Origin: Bacteroidaceae bacterium
GTDB lineage: Bacteria; Bacteroidota; Bacteroidia; Bacteroidales; Bacteroidaceae
Direction of reading: 5' to 3'
Assembly (NCBI GenBank): GCA_017631315.1
Contig: JAGBTN010000014.1
Coordinates: 1 to 63,289, forward strand
DNA: 63,289 nucleotides
Part shown: in pieces, positions 23,066 through 31,292 of the stretch
Numbering within the stretch: position 1 is the stretch's first letter
Layout of the letters: each line of letters starts with the position of its first letter
The notes under the pieces: generated by a model
Databases searched by the model: none
What the model was told of the DNA's origin: nothing
Seen by the model: only the letters and a program-made list of their open reading frames with translations
Made by a program: the position numbers and the translations under genes

Positions 23066-24904
23066 TTACTCGGTGACTTCCATCTCCAGAACGATAGCGG
23101 AGTAAGGCTTGACCAGAGCGCCGGACAGACGAGCTTCGATCAGGTACTTCTCCTGGTTGAAGTCGATGTCGAACTGGCTGAAGTGAGTGATCTCGCCGCC
23201 CTTGGTTGCGCCCAGATGGTAGTCGTCCAGGTTGACAAAGATACCCAGCAGCTTGTACTTCTTGCCGTCCTTGGCAGTACGGACCTTGTTGGCGAACTGC
23301 TCAGCAGTGTGGATTGCACTTGCATTCAGAGCGGACTGCAGCTCAGCCTTGGTGCCGTAGATGCGGCGGCCGTTCATATCACGAGCCAGCAGCATGACGT
23401 TCAGCAGGTGAGGATCGCAGAAGAATGCCAGGTTACCGCTGCCCTTGTACATCTCACGAGCGTACAGGGAGTTCTGCACGACAGCTTCAGCGTAGACGAA
23501 GTTGTCGCCGAAGTTGGCAGCAGTGTTAGTGCCCTGCAGCTCAGCCTTCATAGCAGCCAGGTCAACATTCTGGTGAATGGTGTAGATGTCATCGTCGGTC
23601 CAGATAGGACGGATGTGCTCCTCGGAGATCTTTGCAGCGTCGCCATCTTCCAGGCCGTCGCCGATCATGGCAGCCAGAGCGATCTTCTCCTCCAGAGCGC
23701 GGCGCATGATACCACGCAGGTAAGAAACCACATCGAACTCGGTGATATCCAGGATATCATCGCGATGCATCTCGTCCTTGACAAACACAGTCTGGGGATC
23801 AGTGGTACGGGACAGCAGCTTGATGTTGCCCATCTTGGTCTTCTGAGTACCCTTCTTGTAGCCCTTTGCAGTGACCTCGGCAGCGCGAGCATCAGCAGCG
23901 CGGGTACGGATACGGGAAACAGGGCTCTTATGGACGCCCTTCATGACTGCGCCAACCCAGCCGTAGTCACGCTCCAGCAGTTCGGGAGCACCGGGCTTGA
24001 CATCCTTGTACTCAGGGAACAGGGACTCAACAGCGTCAGCGCCCTTGTCGTCAACAAAGCCGTGTGCCAGATCTTCGTTGGACTCCATGAATTCCTGGAT
24101 TGCGTGCTGCAGAGTGCCGACTCTACGAGTCTTGGCCAGGTCCAGAATAGCGCCCTGGTCGGCGTGGGTCAGGACTGCGCCCTGCATAGTTTCGTTTTCG
24201 TTTTCGAATGCATTGTGCTTCATTTCATTATCCTCCTTGTTATCGTTGTCTTCGTCAGGTTCGCCGGACTCCAGAGCCGCAGCGACCGATGCATAAAAGA
24301 CAGCCTGCTGTTCTTCATTCATGCTGTCGATTACGTCCTGTACAGTCTTTTCCTTGTTTTCTTCCACTTTGGGTTCCTCCTTGGCACCTTCGCCGTTTTC
24401 AGCACCCTGGTCATCGTCGCTAGCATGTGCCAGGACATCCAGAGGGATGTTGTCATTGGCGTAAATGATTGCCTCTTCGTCAGAGCTATCGTCGTGCTTG
24501 ATCACGGAGTCGATGTATGCGCCGGGATTTGCACCGGCGATAACCAGGCTCAGCTCACGAATATCGCCATGGAAGACTTCGATCGGGTCGCCGACCTTCT
24601 GACGAAGTCTGTTGGCGTAAATAGACAGCGCTTCGATATCGCCGTGATCGACTGCTTCCTTAGCGGTCTTACCAGAGGCGCTATTGTTGAACTTACAGTA
24701 GGCATACACGCCTTCGGAACGATTCTCCAGAATAGCGTGACCCAGCACATGTTCAACGTCGTTGTGCTGATGACCCCACATCAGGGGTACCTTCTTGCCA
24801 TCCATATGCTTGAAAGCATCGGGCATGATGACTCGGTTATCAGAGCACTTCAGACCGTGTCTAGTAGCCCATCCACCAAAGTCAAAGTCGTTAATGTTCA
24901 CCAT
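23066..24904 (-). CDS. fused prohead protease and major capsid protein
   Basis: 612 residues. Residues 1-135 form an S78-type prohead protease: MWGHQHNDVEHVLG contains the catalytic His and GDIEALSIYANRL the catalytic Ser (Ser94). An acidic linker (about 140-225) follows, and from residue 228 an HK97-fold capsid protein with a scaffold-like delta region (EAVVQNSLYAREMYKGSGNLAFFCDPHLLNVMLLARDMNGRRIYG). At 24231-24238 a full ribosome site precedes an in-frame ATG (24221-24223), so the capsid protein (about 385 residues, 23066-24223) can also be made on its own. Protease, scaffold and capsid are thus encoded in one frame. Confidence 0.9.
   Translation of the reverse strand: MVNINDFDFGGWATRHGLKCSDNRVIMPDAFKHMDGKKVPLMWGHQHNDVEHVLGHAILENRSEGVYAYCKFNNSASGKTAKEAVDHGDIEALSIYANRLRQKVGDPIEVFHGDIRELSLVIAGANPGAYIDSVIKHDDSSDEEAIIYANDNIPLDVLAHASDDDQGAENGEGAKEEPKVEENKEKTVQDVIDSMNEEQQAVFYASVAAALESGEPDEDNDNKEDNEMKHNAFENENETMQGAVLTHADQGAILDLAKTRRVGTLQHAIQEFMESNEDLAHGFVDDKGADAVESLFPEYKDVKPGAPELLERDYGWVGAVMKGVHKSPVSRIRTRAADARAAEVTAKGYKKGTQKTKMGNIKLLSRTTDPQTVFVKDEMHRDDILDITEFDVVSYLRGIMRRALEEKIALAAMIGDGLEDGDAAKISEEHIRPIWTDDDIYTIHQNVDLAAMKAELQGTNTAANFGDNFVYAEAVVQNSLYAREMYKGSGNLAFFCDPHLLNVMLLARDMNGRRIYGTKAELQSALNASAIHTAEQFANKVRTAKDGKKYKLLGIFVNLDDYHLGATKGGEITHFSQFDIDFNQEKYLIEARLSGALVKPYSAIVLEMEVTE
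24221..24238 (-). promoter_or_regulatory. internal ribosome site and ATG for the capsid part
   Basis: Minus strand AAGGAGGA, seven bases, then ATG, in frame with the fusion gene, at the junction of the acidic linker and the capsid domain. It would give free capsid subunits in excess of the protease fusion. Confidence 0.75.
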
Positions 24905-26153
24905 TTTGACTGTTTTCTCCTTCCTTAATAGTTTCAGGAGCCTTTGGTTTAGGCTCGTTATTATCTTCAGGCTGTGTAATGTTGCTGTTTACCAACTTAT
25001 CAGCCTTAGGATCGTTAGACGGTTTGATACCGATAATCTGACGGATTTCATTAGAAGACAGAATCTCGTTTCTAGTGAACTTATCCGCAATCTCAGCCAT
25101 GTTGTTAACCAGAACAAGCTTGAACGGATCTCTAAAGAACTCGATAGACTTGTTCTGAGTACGGGCAGTCTTAGTAAGGAACGTCCGTTTCATAGAATCG
25201 ACAATGGCTGCCAGGATCGGCTCCGTATTACGAGTGTAGTAGTTTAGCATGGTAGCTTCGTCGGCAGTGCCGTCCATTACAGACGGTGTGATGCCAAGCT
25301 GACCGTACAGCATGTTAGTCAAGAACTCGATCTGCTTCATCAGATTGTTCTCGACGGGACGGTTCAGCTGAGTTATACGCTCAGTACCGTCAGTGTATGC
25401 AATACCGTACTTAGAACCGCTGAGCTGACGTTCGATGTCGGCTCTACGATCCTCAGCCTGCTTTCTTCGAGCTTCTGTCTTAACGACGTAAGGAAGCTGA
25501 ATAATCAAGTCAAGCTTGCCGGAACCGCTCTGTTCGTCGATTGCGTCCAGCAGTGCAAGTTTTCGAATGAGTCGCTGCATAGTAGAGTTCGGCTCATTGA
25601 TAACTGCAAAGAAGGGATTCTCGACGATAGCGACAGTTCGCTTAGACATGATGAGGTCTTCTTTTCGACCGGTACGCTCGTTGTAGACTCGAACTTTTAC
25701 ATGGGCAGGATACCATTCGAGAATTTTACCGACACGCATAGACTCGATATCGTAAGAATCTGTGTCGTTAGGGTCTCGAGTTGTGTCTACAGGAACGATT
25801 GCGATATTGCCCTCGTCCAGCATAGACATAACGATGTCCTGCTTAAATGCTCGTCCAGTCTGGTCGATGTTGGCAGACAGGTTCAGGCATTCATTCAGAC
25901 CGCTTTTGATAACGCTCTTGAATCGACCGTTTTCGTCGAGCTGAACATGCTGAATGTTGATCCCAGCCACATCCATAGCCATTCTGTTGAACAGTGCGGT
26001 GACAAGGGAGCGTTCTCTGCCACCAGTAAATCGGGGTCTATCAGGTCGAATGCCGTAGCTCGGACCAATGTCTCGGTATCGCATAGTGGGGTCACGATTA
26101 CCCGTGAATGCATTCCAGGCATGTTTCAGCCTAGATCCAATTGATAACTCCAT
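24891..26153 (-). CDS. portal protein
   Basis: 420 residues, HK97-type portal. TALFNRMAMDVAGINIQHVQLDENGRFKS, WYPAHVKVRVYNERTGRKEDLI, FLTNMLYGQLGITPSVMDGTADEATMLNYYTRNTEPILAAIVDSMKRTFL and NEILSSNEIRQIIGIKPS are the usual conserved blocks. It forms the dodecameric ring at one capsid vertex for DNA packaging. ATG at 26153 with AAGGAGGAAACTTCAA; it overlaps the protease-capsid gene by 14 bp. Confidence 0.95.
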   Translation of the reverse strand: MELSIGSRLKHAWNAFTGNRDPTMRYRDIGPSYGIRPDRPRFTGGRERSLVTALFNRMAMDVAGINIQHVQLDENGRFKSVIKSGLNECLNLSANIDQTGRAFKQDIVMSMLDEGNIAIVPVDTTRDPNDTDSYDIESMRVGKILEWYPAHVKVRVYNERTGRKEDLIMSKRTVAIVENPFFAVINEPNSTMQRLIRKLALLDAIDEQSGSGKLDLIIQLPYVVKTEARRKQAEDRRADIERQLSGSKYGIAYTDGTERITQLNRPVENNLMKQIEFLTNMLYGQLGITPSVMDGTADEATMLNYYTRNTEPILAAIVDSMKRTFLTKTARTQNKSIEFFRDPFKLVLVNNMAEIADKFTRNEILSSNEIRQIIGIKPSNDPKADKLVNSNITQPEDNNEPKPKAPETIKEGENSQNGEH

Positions 26154-26175
26154 TTTGAAGTTTCCTCCTTATGGA

Positions 26176-26679
26176 TTAGTCTTCATCCTTGAGGTACTCT
26201 TTACCTCTATTAATCAGAGCCTGGTCGATGTTGCTAATTTCTCTCTCGAACTGACTGATCATCGTGTTGTTCTTGATGACTTTTGCTTTGGACTGGTTGA
26301 TCGTAGCCATTAAGCTTTTGGCTTTCGTTTCCAGATAACTTGCGTCAGCTAAAAGGTCGTCAGTTTTTGAGTCAGACACGAAGACACTATACGCTCTTTT
26401 CCGCTTTTTAGCAGCCTTGTTCATCAACTTAGCTGCTTTACTTTGGTTTTTAACGACATTCTCTTCGTACTTCTTTTCGAGCTTAACGCCCTTCTTTTTC
26501 AGCTTGTCGATCTTAGCGGTACCCTTCGTGCGGTGCTTCTCAAGCGCCAAAGCGGCCTTTTCGCGCTTAGCGCTATCACCACTTTTCAACAATCTAGTGT
26601 TTCTGCGCACACCCCAGCGCATACCTTTGACGCCATAGTGGTACAGCTCGCCATCGGTTGTAATGTAGTATTCAGACAT
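26176..26679 (-). CDS. HYGxKGMxWGVRR-motif phage structural protein, 167 aa
   Basis: Start at 26679 (MSEYYITTDGELYHYGVKGMRWGVRR) with GTAGGTGAACAA upstream; the frame extends to 26727 but without a better site. After the motif comes a long lysine-rich coiled coil (KTKGTAKIDKLKKKGVKLEKKYEENVVKNQ, KAKVIKNNTMISQFEREISNIDQ). A second gene with the same N-terminal motif flanks the large terminase on the other side (28452-28997). The motif is widespread in Firmicutes phage head modules; its role is not established, possibly in capsid assembly. Confidence 0.7.
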   Translation of the reverse strand: MSEYYITTDGELYHYGVKGMRWGVRRNTRLLKSGDSAKREKAALALEKHRTKGTAKIDKLKKKGVKLEKKYEENVVKNQSKAAKLMNKAAKKRKRAYSVFVSDSKTDDLLADASYLETKAKSLMATINQSKAKVIKNNTMISQFEREISNIDQALINRGKEYLKDED

Positions 26680-26692
26680 TTGTTCACCTACT

Positions 26693-28438
26693 TTACTCAA
26701 ATGCTTCTCGGTTAAGTTTGTAAGCAATAAAGGCGTCCATCATTGCAGCGACTGCGTCGATTTTAGCCTCGTGCCTCTTCTTCAGAAGCTTACGGTTACC
26801 ATTGGTGTCCTCCATAGTGATACAGTTACCCATGGCGAAAGTCATAAGATTTTCGTCGAACAACAGCATTCTCTCAGAGGCTAGTTTCTTCAACTCGCCA
26901 AGGGGGACCGACTCTGTTTTCGCACCCTGGATGACTTTCTCAAGACCGTACGGTCCGTTCTCAGATTCCCATCTCTCGACAAAGGCTTTTGCGTTATAAG
27001 GGTCGTAGCCAAAGCAACGAACATCATAACCACATTCTGCGATATGGTTGTCGAGATCCTCGTAAACCTCCATCATGTCGAGCACGGTGCCGGGCATGAC
27101 GATGAGGCTACCCTCTTTGATGAATTGATCGTACTTGAACCGCATTGCAGACGGTAACTTCATAAGAGTAAGCTCCGTTATGTAGTTGCGGGTCTTGATA
27201 CCGAACTCGCCACGAGGTAATGGGAACATAAACGTAAATGCGCAGAAGTCGTCGCCTTGGGAAAGGTCGCCGCCCATAGCGCAAGGCATCTGCCAGTAGT
27301 CTCTCCTCCTATGAGGGAGGGTCTCTTCATACGTAAAGTAATACGTATAGCCTTCCATTGGGATGCCGAATCGTTTTGCGAGAATATCATTCCTAGACGC
27401 AGGGGCTTTCTCAGCTCTTTCAACGTCCAGCTGGTACGTTTCGTAGCTTACAGTCTTACCCAGGTTCGGGTTCGCCTTCAACCACATCTCGGGTTTGCCG
27501 ACTTCGTCAATGGAATCCAGTTTGTAATACCAAATGGATACATGGGGGTTGACGTAATCGCCCTTTAGAATCTCCATTAATTCCATTTTGATCGTATCGC
27601 CGCTGCCGTTACGGACCGTACCCTCAGAACTCGTAGCCACAATCAAGTAGTCCGGATTCTTGGATGCGCCCTGCTCAATAGCGCCAATGGGATCTTCTCG
27701 CACGTCGCCGGAGAGCCATTCGTCAACGGTCGCATACTTGCATCTCAGGCCCTGGAGCTTATCGATGCTCATAGGTCTGATTTCCAGGAGGGAACCGGTA
27801 AGCATGTTCTCGATGCCCTTCTTAGTGGAAGCAAGTTTGACTCGATTGGCTTTGGATCCGGTAGTATTGTTTATAGAACCGTCAGTCAGGAACTTAAACA
27901 GTGGACCTCTAGCACGAGTAATGGAAGTGCGGATAGGAGACATTACCTCCTCAGCCTGCTTCATGGTGGGAGCAGTCGTGATTTGGTGTGTAGTCGAAGT
28001 GTCAACATTCAGGAAGAAATTCTGAATGCAAGACATATACATAGATTTTGCAGCGCCTCGAGCAACAATGAGGTATTGCTTATTAACAAGGCGCTTCTTG
28101 ATGGTCTTCTTTACATAGCGACCTCCGTGGCCGTCGGGGGAGGGCTCGTATACACTTCGTTCAACGAAGTAATACCAGCCAAAGATTTGTTCGGCCCAGA
28201 GCTTAAACGAGTCGAGAAGATGAAGGTCTTCACCATCGGTGAGGGTGAGCTCGTTCTCGCAGTATTCGATAAAACCATCGATGGCCTCATCGTCGTACCA
28301 GATGCCGGGGTTGGCGATCAGATCGTCGATGCGGTTCATTTCCATAGAGATCTCGTTACAAACTGGGATCTCGCCTCGAATTACGGCATCACGAAACCTG
28401 CCGTAATACTTTGGTGTAGCAGTGTTTGATAATGCCAT
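26693..28438 (-). CDS. terL: terminase large subunit
   Basis: 581 residues. ATPase: Walker A-like LIVARGAAKSMYMS (about 132-145), Walker B in YATVDEWLS, coupling SEGTVRNG. Nuclease: CAMGGDLSQGDDFCAF with the first metal-binding Asp, VLDMMEVYEDLD and KIDAVAAMMDAFIAYK at the C-terminus. It cuts and pumps phage DNA into the prohead through the portal. Flanked by the two HYGxKG-motif genes. Confidence 0.95.
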   Translation of the reverse strand: MALSNTATPKYYGRFRDAVIRGEIPVCNEISMEMNRIDDLIANPGIWYDDEAIDGFIEYCENELTLTDGEDLHLLDSFKLWAEQIFGWYYFVERSVYEPSPDGHGGRYVKKTIKKRLVNKQYLIVARGAAKSMYMSCIQNFFLNVDTSTTHQITTAPTMKQAEEVMSPIRTSITRARGPLFKFLTDGSINNTTGSKANRVKLASTKKGIENMLTGSLLEIRPMSIDKLQGLRCKYATVDEWLSGDVREDPIGAIEQGASKNPDYLIVATSSEGTVRNGSGDTIKMELMEILKGDYVNPHVSIWYYKLDSIDEVGKPEMWLKANPNLGKTVSYETYQLDVERAEKAPASRNDILAKRFGIPMEGYTYYFTYEETLPHRRRDYWQMPCAMGGDLSQGDDFCAFTFMFPLPRGEFGIKTRNYITELTLMKLPSAMRFKYDQFIKEGSLIVMPGTVLDMMEVYEDLDNHIAECGYDVRCFGYDPYNAKAFVERWESENGPYGLEKVIQGAKTESVPLGELKKLASERMLLFDENLMTFAMGNCITMEDTNGNRKLLKKRHEAKIDAVAAMMDAFIAYKLNREAFE

Positions 28439-28451
28439 GATTCAATTCACC

Positions 28452-28997
28452 TTACTTTTTCTTTTGGTCTTTAGCGGCGTCCAGAGCGTCATTTACGATA
28501 TCGCCGAGAATCTTCTTGGCGGCATTCTTACTGACGTCTTCAACAGCGGGGACGAGCACCTTATTTAGCGCGAACTCTACGAACTTCTTCCCCTTAGAAA
28601 TCTTCTCAGGAGGCAGTGTGCTAGCCAGCGCTGTTCTGTAGTTGTTCTCCAGATTCACGCGGTCTATAAATGCTTTGAGCTCCGCATTACTCATGTCCTT
28701 GATGGACTTATTCGGAGTAGATGCACTTGTGGACGACTTGGTAGCGCTCTTGGACGCGGTTCCGCCCTTCAAAGCGGCTTCCCGCTCATCGAGTTCGGAC
28801 TTCTTCTTATCGAGCTTATCCTGGTACTTCTTAGCCTTCTCCTTGGCTTTGATGGAGGATTCTCGGTCCTTAAGTTTCTGGACTTCGCGGTTATACCGCT
28901 TGATGCCAGCAGGAGTCAGAGAACCGTCCCTGTTCTGGTATCTACGAACACCCCACTTCATGCCTTTGGTGCCGTGGTGGTACAGTTCATAATCCAT
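28452..28997 (-). CDS. HYGxKGMxWGVRR-motif phage structural protein, 181 aa
   Basis: MDYELYHHGTKGMKWGVRRYQNRDGSLTPAGIKRYN is the family motif in its complete form; a lysine/glutamate coiled coil follows (KLKDRESSIKAKEKAKKYQDKLDKKKSELDERE), then a Ser/Thr/Ala-rich linker and a C-terminal helical part (FVEFALNKVLVPAVEDVSKNAAKKILGDIVND). Same N-terminal motif as the gene at 26176-26679. Located between the connector gene and terL; structural or assembly role inferred from position only. Confidence 0.7.
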   Translation of the reverse strand: MDYELYHHGTKGMKWGVRRYQNRDGSLTPAGIKRYNREVQKLKDRESSIKAKEKAKKYQDKLDKKKSELDEREAALKGGTASKSATKSSTSASTPNKSIKDMSNAELKAFIDRVNLENNYRTALASTLPPEKISKGKKFVEFALNKVLVPAVEDVSKNAAKKILGDIVNDALDAAKDQKKK

Positions 28998-29022
28998 TTT
29001 GAATTTCCTCCTTCCCTAATGG

Positions 29023-29358
29023 TTAGGTAGAATCACACTTAACGTTCAGACGCCACTCCAGCTTCTTGAGTCTGTTTTCCATAGACGTCAGGAGCGAGGT
29101 CTGAGTGGGAGGATCGAACGTAAGCTTTACAGTAAGATACACGAAGTCCTTAACAGAGCTAAGCACCCGCACGTCATCTACAAAGTCATCCCACTCAGCA
29201 GCTGCGCCGTCGATGCTGTAGCCTTCGGAAGGACCTACGCCAATGTCGTTCAGATCCGCAAATGCGGAATTAATGAGATCGATGACATCGGTGTCGAATG
29301 TATCGTCTTCGTCTGCGATTCCAATACGTTCCTTGATTGATTCCAGTATGCTGTTCAT
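29023..29358 (-). CDS. head-tail connector protein (gp6-like), 111 aa
   Basis: MNSILESIKERIGIADEDDTFDTDVIDLINSAFADLNDIGVGPSEGY, then LSSVKDFVYLTVKLTFDPPTQTSLLTSMENRLKKLEWRLNV. This is the conserved pattern of small connector proteins (HK97 gp6 type) that bind beneath the portal. Unusually it lies before terL instead of after the capsid gene, an order I have seen in other gut Clostridia phages. Confidence 0.8.
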   Translation of the reverse strand: MNSILESIKERIGIADEDDTFDTDVIDLINSAFADLNDIGVGPSEGYSIDGAAAEWDDFVDDVRVLSSVKDFVYLTVKLTFDPPTQTSLLTSMENRLKKLEWRLNVKCDST

Positions 29359-29369
29359 GTAAGCCCTCC

Positions 29370-29579
29370 TTACTTTCGAATTCTAACGAGATTTCTGTCA
29401 CAGTAGCCTTCGGCACCAATGGCAGTACAGACCTTGATGTAGTTAGAAGTAGGCATTTCGTCAATGATTCTCAGCTCGGTCAAGTAACGTACCTTACATA
29501 CCACGTCCGCATCGGATCGGGGTTCGCTAAGAATGTGTAGGCGAATGCAGCTGGCTACGCCGGTCTTTTCTTTTCTCAT
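29370..29579 (-). CDS. small SH3-like domain protein, 69 aa
   Basis: Start at 29579 (MRKEKTGVASCIRL) with GGAGGAACTAAC upstream. IRLHILSEPRSDADVVCKVRYLTELRIID, YIKVCTAIGAEGYCDRNLVRIR fits a bacterial SH3-type barrel (SEPxxDADVVxKVxxGTxLxI, YxKVxxxxGxxGYC). In phages such domains bind the cell wall or other tail/head proteins. Its place between HNH and the connector suggests cotranscription with the packaging genes. Confidence 0.65.
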   Translation of the reverse strand: MRKEKTGVASCIRLHILSEPRSDADVVCKVRYLTELRIIDEMPTSNYIKVCTAIGAEGYCDRNLVRIRK

Positions 29580-29580
29580 G

Positions 29581-29997
29581 TTAGTTCCTCCATGGACACG
29601 TATCATTTCTGGTTCGTGTGATTGGTAATAACATCAGCCTGCTCTCATCTCCATAGTGAATTGCATTATGGGTATTCAAGCAAGTCGATATAACATTTTC
29701 GGGGTCGAAGATTTTGGGGTCTCGTCTCAAGACGTCTTCGACGGTTATTGGGTTGATGTGGTGTATTAGAATTCGGTCACGCAATTCGAACTCAGGGTGA
29801 GCAAGATCGCATCCGTTGTCTCGAATAATAATCTCGTCTCTGAAATCAATCCACTCACCGGAATGGTAGAGTATCTGATTCAGATATCGATCGTGACCAA
29901 ACGTGTCGCCACCGACTCGACCACCGATTTTAAGATAGCGGTATCGTTCGATGAACGTTGGGATAGTAATCAGTTCTGAGTAGCATTTAATACTCAT
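29581..29997 (-). CDS. HNH endonuclease of the packaging module
   Basis: Start at 29997 (MSIKCYSELITIPTF); the ATG overlaps the end of the small terminase gene. The HNH core is RILIHHINPITVEDVLRR, ENVISTCLNTHNAIHYG, with His-His, the central Asn and the distal His. HNH proteins beside the terminase genes assist cos cleavage and packaging in several HK97-like phages, which suggests that this phage uses a cos-type mechanism; that is inference from family and position. Confidence 0.85.
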   Translation of the reverse strand: MSIKCYSELITIPTFIERYRYLKIGGRVGGDTFGHDRYLNQILYHSGEWIDFRDEIIIRDNGCDLAHPEFELRDRILIHHINPITVEDVLRRDPKIFDPENVISTCLNTHNAIHYGDESRLMLLPITRTRNDTCPWRN

Positions 29998-30322
29998 CCT
30001 GGTCACCACCAACGCCCTGGTATTTTCGCATCGCCTCAATTGCAGCTTTGAACATTTCGTCCTGTCGCTGTTGGGCTTGCAGGGATTCCGCCTTTGCTCG
30101 CAGCAATTCATTCTCGCTAGCGAGTTTCTCTCTTTCCAGTTCGGCTCGACTAGAACCGAGCTTCAGAAAATGAGAGATTACCTGAGAGGAGGCAGTGCCA
30201 TCTCTCAACTGCTGTTCTGCCAAGTCAACTGCCAGGGCAATCAACTGCAGTTCTCGGGATTCTGGCGTCAATGCGGGGCGGCCGTTCCGAGTGGTACTAG
30301 GCGTTCGGCTAGTTTTAGCCAT
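29987..30322 (-). CDS. terS: terminase small subunit (putative)
   Basis: 111 residues. GRPALTPESRELQLIALAVDLAEQQLRDGTASSQVISHFLKLGSSRAELEREKLASENELLRAKAESLQ is the conserved core of a small protein found just before the packaging genes in many Firmicutes phages. The helical N-terminal part and coiled coil fit a small terminase. ATG at 30322 with AAGGAGGCAGTATC upstream. First gene of the head module after a 229-bp gap with strong structure. Confidence 0.7.
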   Translation of the reverse strand: MAKTSRTPSTTRNGRPALTPESRELQLIALAVDLAEQQLRDGTASSQVISHFLKLGSSRAELEREKLASENELLRAKAESLQAQQRQDEMFKAAIEAMRKYQGVGGDQDEY

Positions 30323-30364
30323 GATACTGCCTCCTTTCTATAAGTCTTGTTTTTGGTAGTTTTT

Positions 30365-30489
30365 GATAGCACTTAAAGGAGCCCACAAAGCAAATGTATA
30401 ATCACTTGAAAGGAGAAAGAGGAAAAAGAACAAGAAATAACAAACCTACCTGGACATAGGTCGCCTTGTGGACTCGTGTAAGTGCTATC
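30365..30489. repeat. long-range inverted repeat with a small plus-strand frame in the loop
   Basis: GATAGCACTTA..GGAGCCCACAA (30365-30390) is the inverted copy of 30465-30489 with few mismatches, so a 25-bp stem with a 74-base loop can form. The left arm on the plus strand contains AAAGGAG, followed at a long spacing by an ATG at 30392 that opens a 21-residue basic frame (MYNHLKGERGKRTRNNKPTWT). It lies in the 229-bp gap ahead of the small terminase, a place where cos sites or regulatory RNAs are found. Confidence 0.6.
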
Positions 30490-30499
30490 CGTAAAGAAG

Positions 30500-30529
30500 G
30501 GGGTAGACACCGGTTAAGATGCCTACCCC
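30500..30529 (-). terminator. terminator-like hairpin after the 30552-31292 gene
   Basis: GGGGTAG..CA pairs with TG..CTACCCC on the minus strand; the sequence after it (CTTCTTTA) is only moderately T-rich. It probably limits readthrough from the fibre genes into the head genes. Confidence 0.6.
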
Positions 30530-30551
30530 ATTTTGAAAATTATTAGACATG

Positions 30552-31292
30552 TTACGCTGTTTCTACTAAGCCGGCAATGATCTGGTATTGACCAGCCTTG
30601 AACGGATAGGTAGCATTGCCGTATGCCCACAGTTTACCGTTGGCATCGATCATCAAATTACCGTTGTACTGGCTTGTGCCACTAAGACCGCCAACGCCGC
30701 CAATATAACCAGCGTTCGTTGCTGTCTGTCGCATAACAACCGATTTATACCATGCCGGAACCGATTTGTTATACCACAAAGTAAATGTAGAAGTGAATAC
30801 CATACCGACACAGGCCACACCCTCAGTTACTCCCACATATCGTAGAAACACAAAAGCATTAGGCTCGCTTCTGATAGATTTTAGCCAATCGTTTGTTAAA
30901 AATGTGGTTGCAGCAGTGCTATCGGCAGACAGGGTAACCGTATAAAATTTTGCATTCAACCCAGTAGGCACATTGACAACGGCAGATGCAAAACTGGTGA
31001 CATCGAACGTGCCGTTTTCTGTGATTGTCTTTGATCCCGAAGGTGTAATACCCACAGGAACATTGACCTGTGCGCTGGCATAATTTTTAACATCGTGCGT
31101 ACCGTTGGTAGTAATGGTCTTTGTACCAGACGGGTTAATGCCAGTTTGAATTTGTGCAATTGAATCAGCGAAACCTTTTGACTGATCCCATGTCAACGTT
31201 GCACTGCCGCCAGTCTTTCCACGGATTGCCGTTGCCGTTGCGGTCATAGCTGTTTCAAGCTGTGACTTATCTATGACAGTATCGTATGCCAT
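30552..31292 (-). CDS. tail-fibre protein, 246 aa
   Basis: [51 protein letters not shown], then two copies of a TITxNGTxDVxxYASAxVNVPVG unit, a motif of Firmicutes tail-fibre proteins. The C-terminal part is a beta-rich domain with Gly-Leu-Trp-Tyr content, probably receptor-facing. Start overlaps the stop of the collagen-like gene (ATGGCATACG). Last gene of the upstream fibre module. Confidence 0.75.
   Translation of the reverse strand: MAYDTVIDKSQLETAMTATATAIRGKTGGSATLTWDQSKGFADSIAQIQTGINPSGTKTITTNGTHDVKNYASAQVNVPVGITPSGSKTITENGTFDVTSFASAVVNVPTGLNAKFYTVTLSADSTAATTFLTNDWLKSIRSEPNAFVFLRYVGVTEGVACVGMVFTSTFTLWYNKSVPAWYKSVVMRQTATNAGYIGGVGGLSGTSQYNGNLMIDANGKLWAYGNATYPFKAGQYQIIAGLVETA

Noticed and set aside
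22991-24928. 645-codon plus-strand frame opposite the protease-capsid gene
   Set aside because: Antisense shadow of a highly conserved capsid gene; the codon bias of the real gene keeps the opposite strand open. No ribosome site or known domain.
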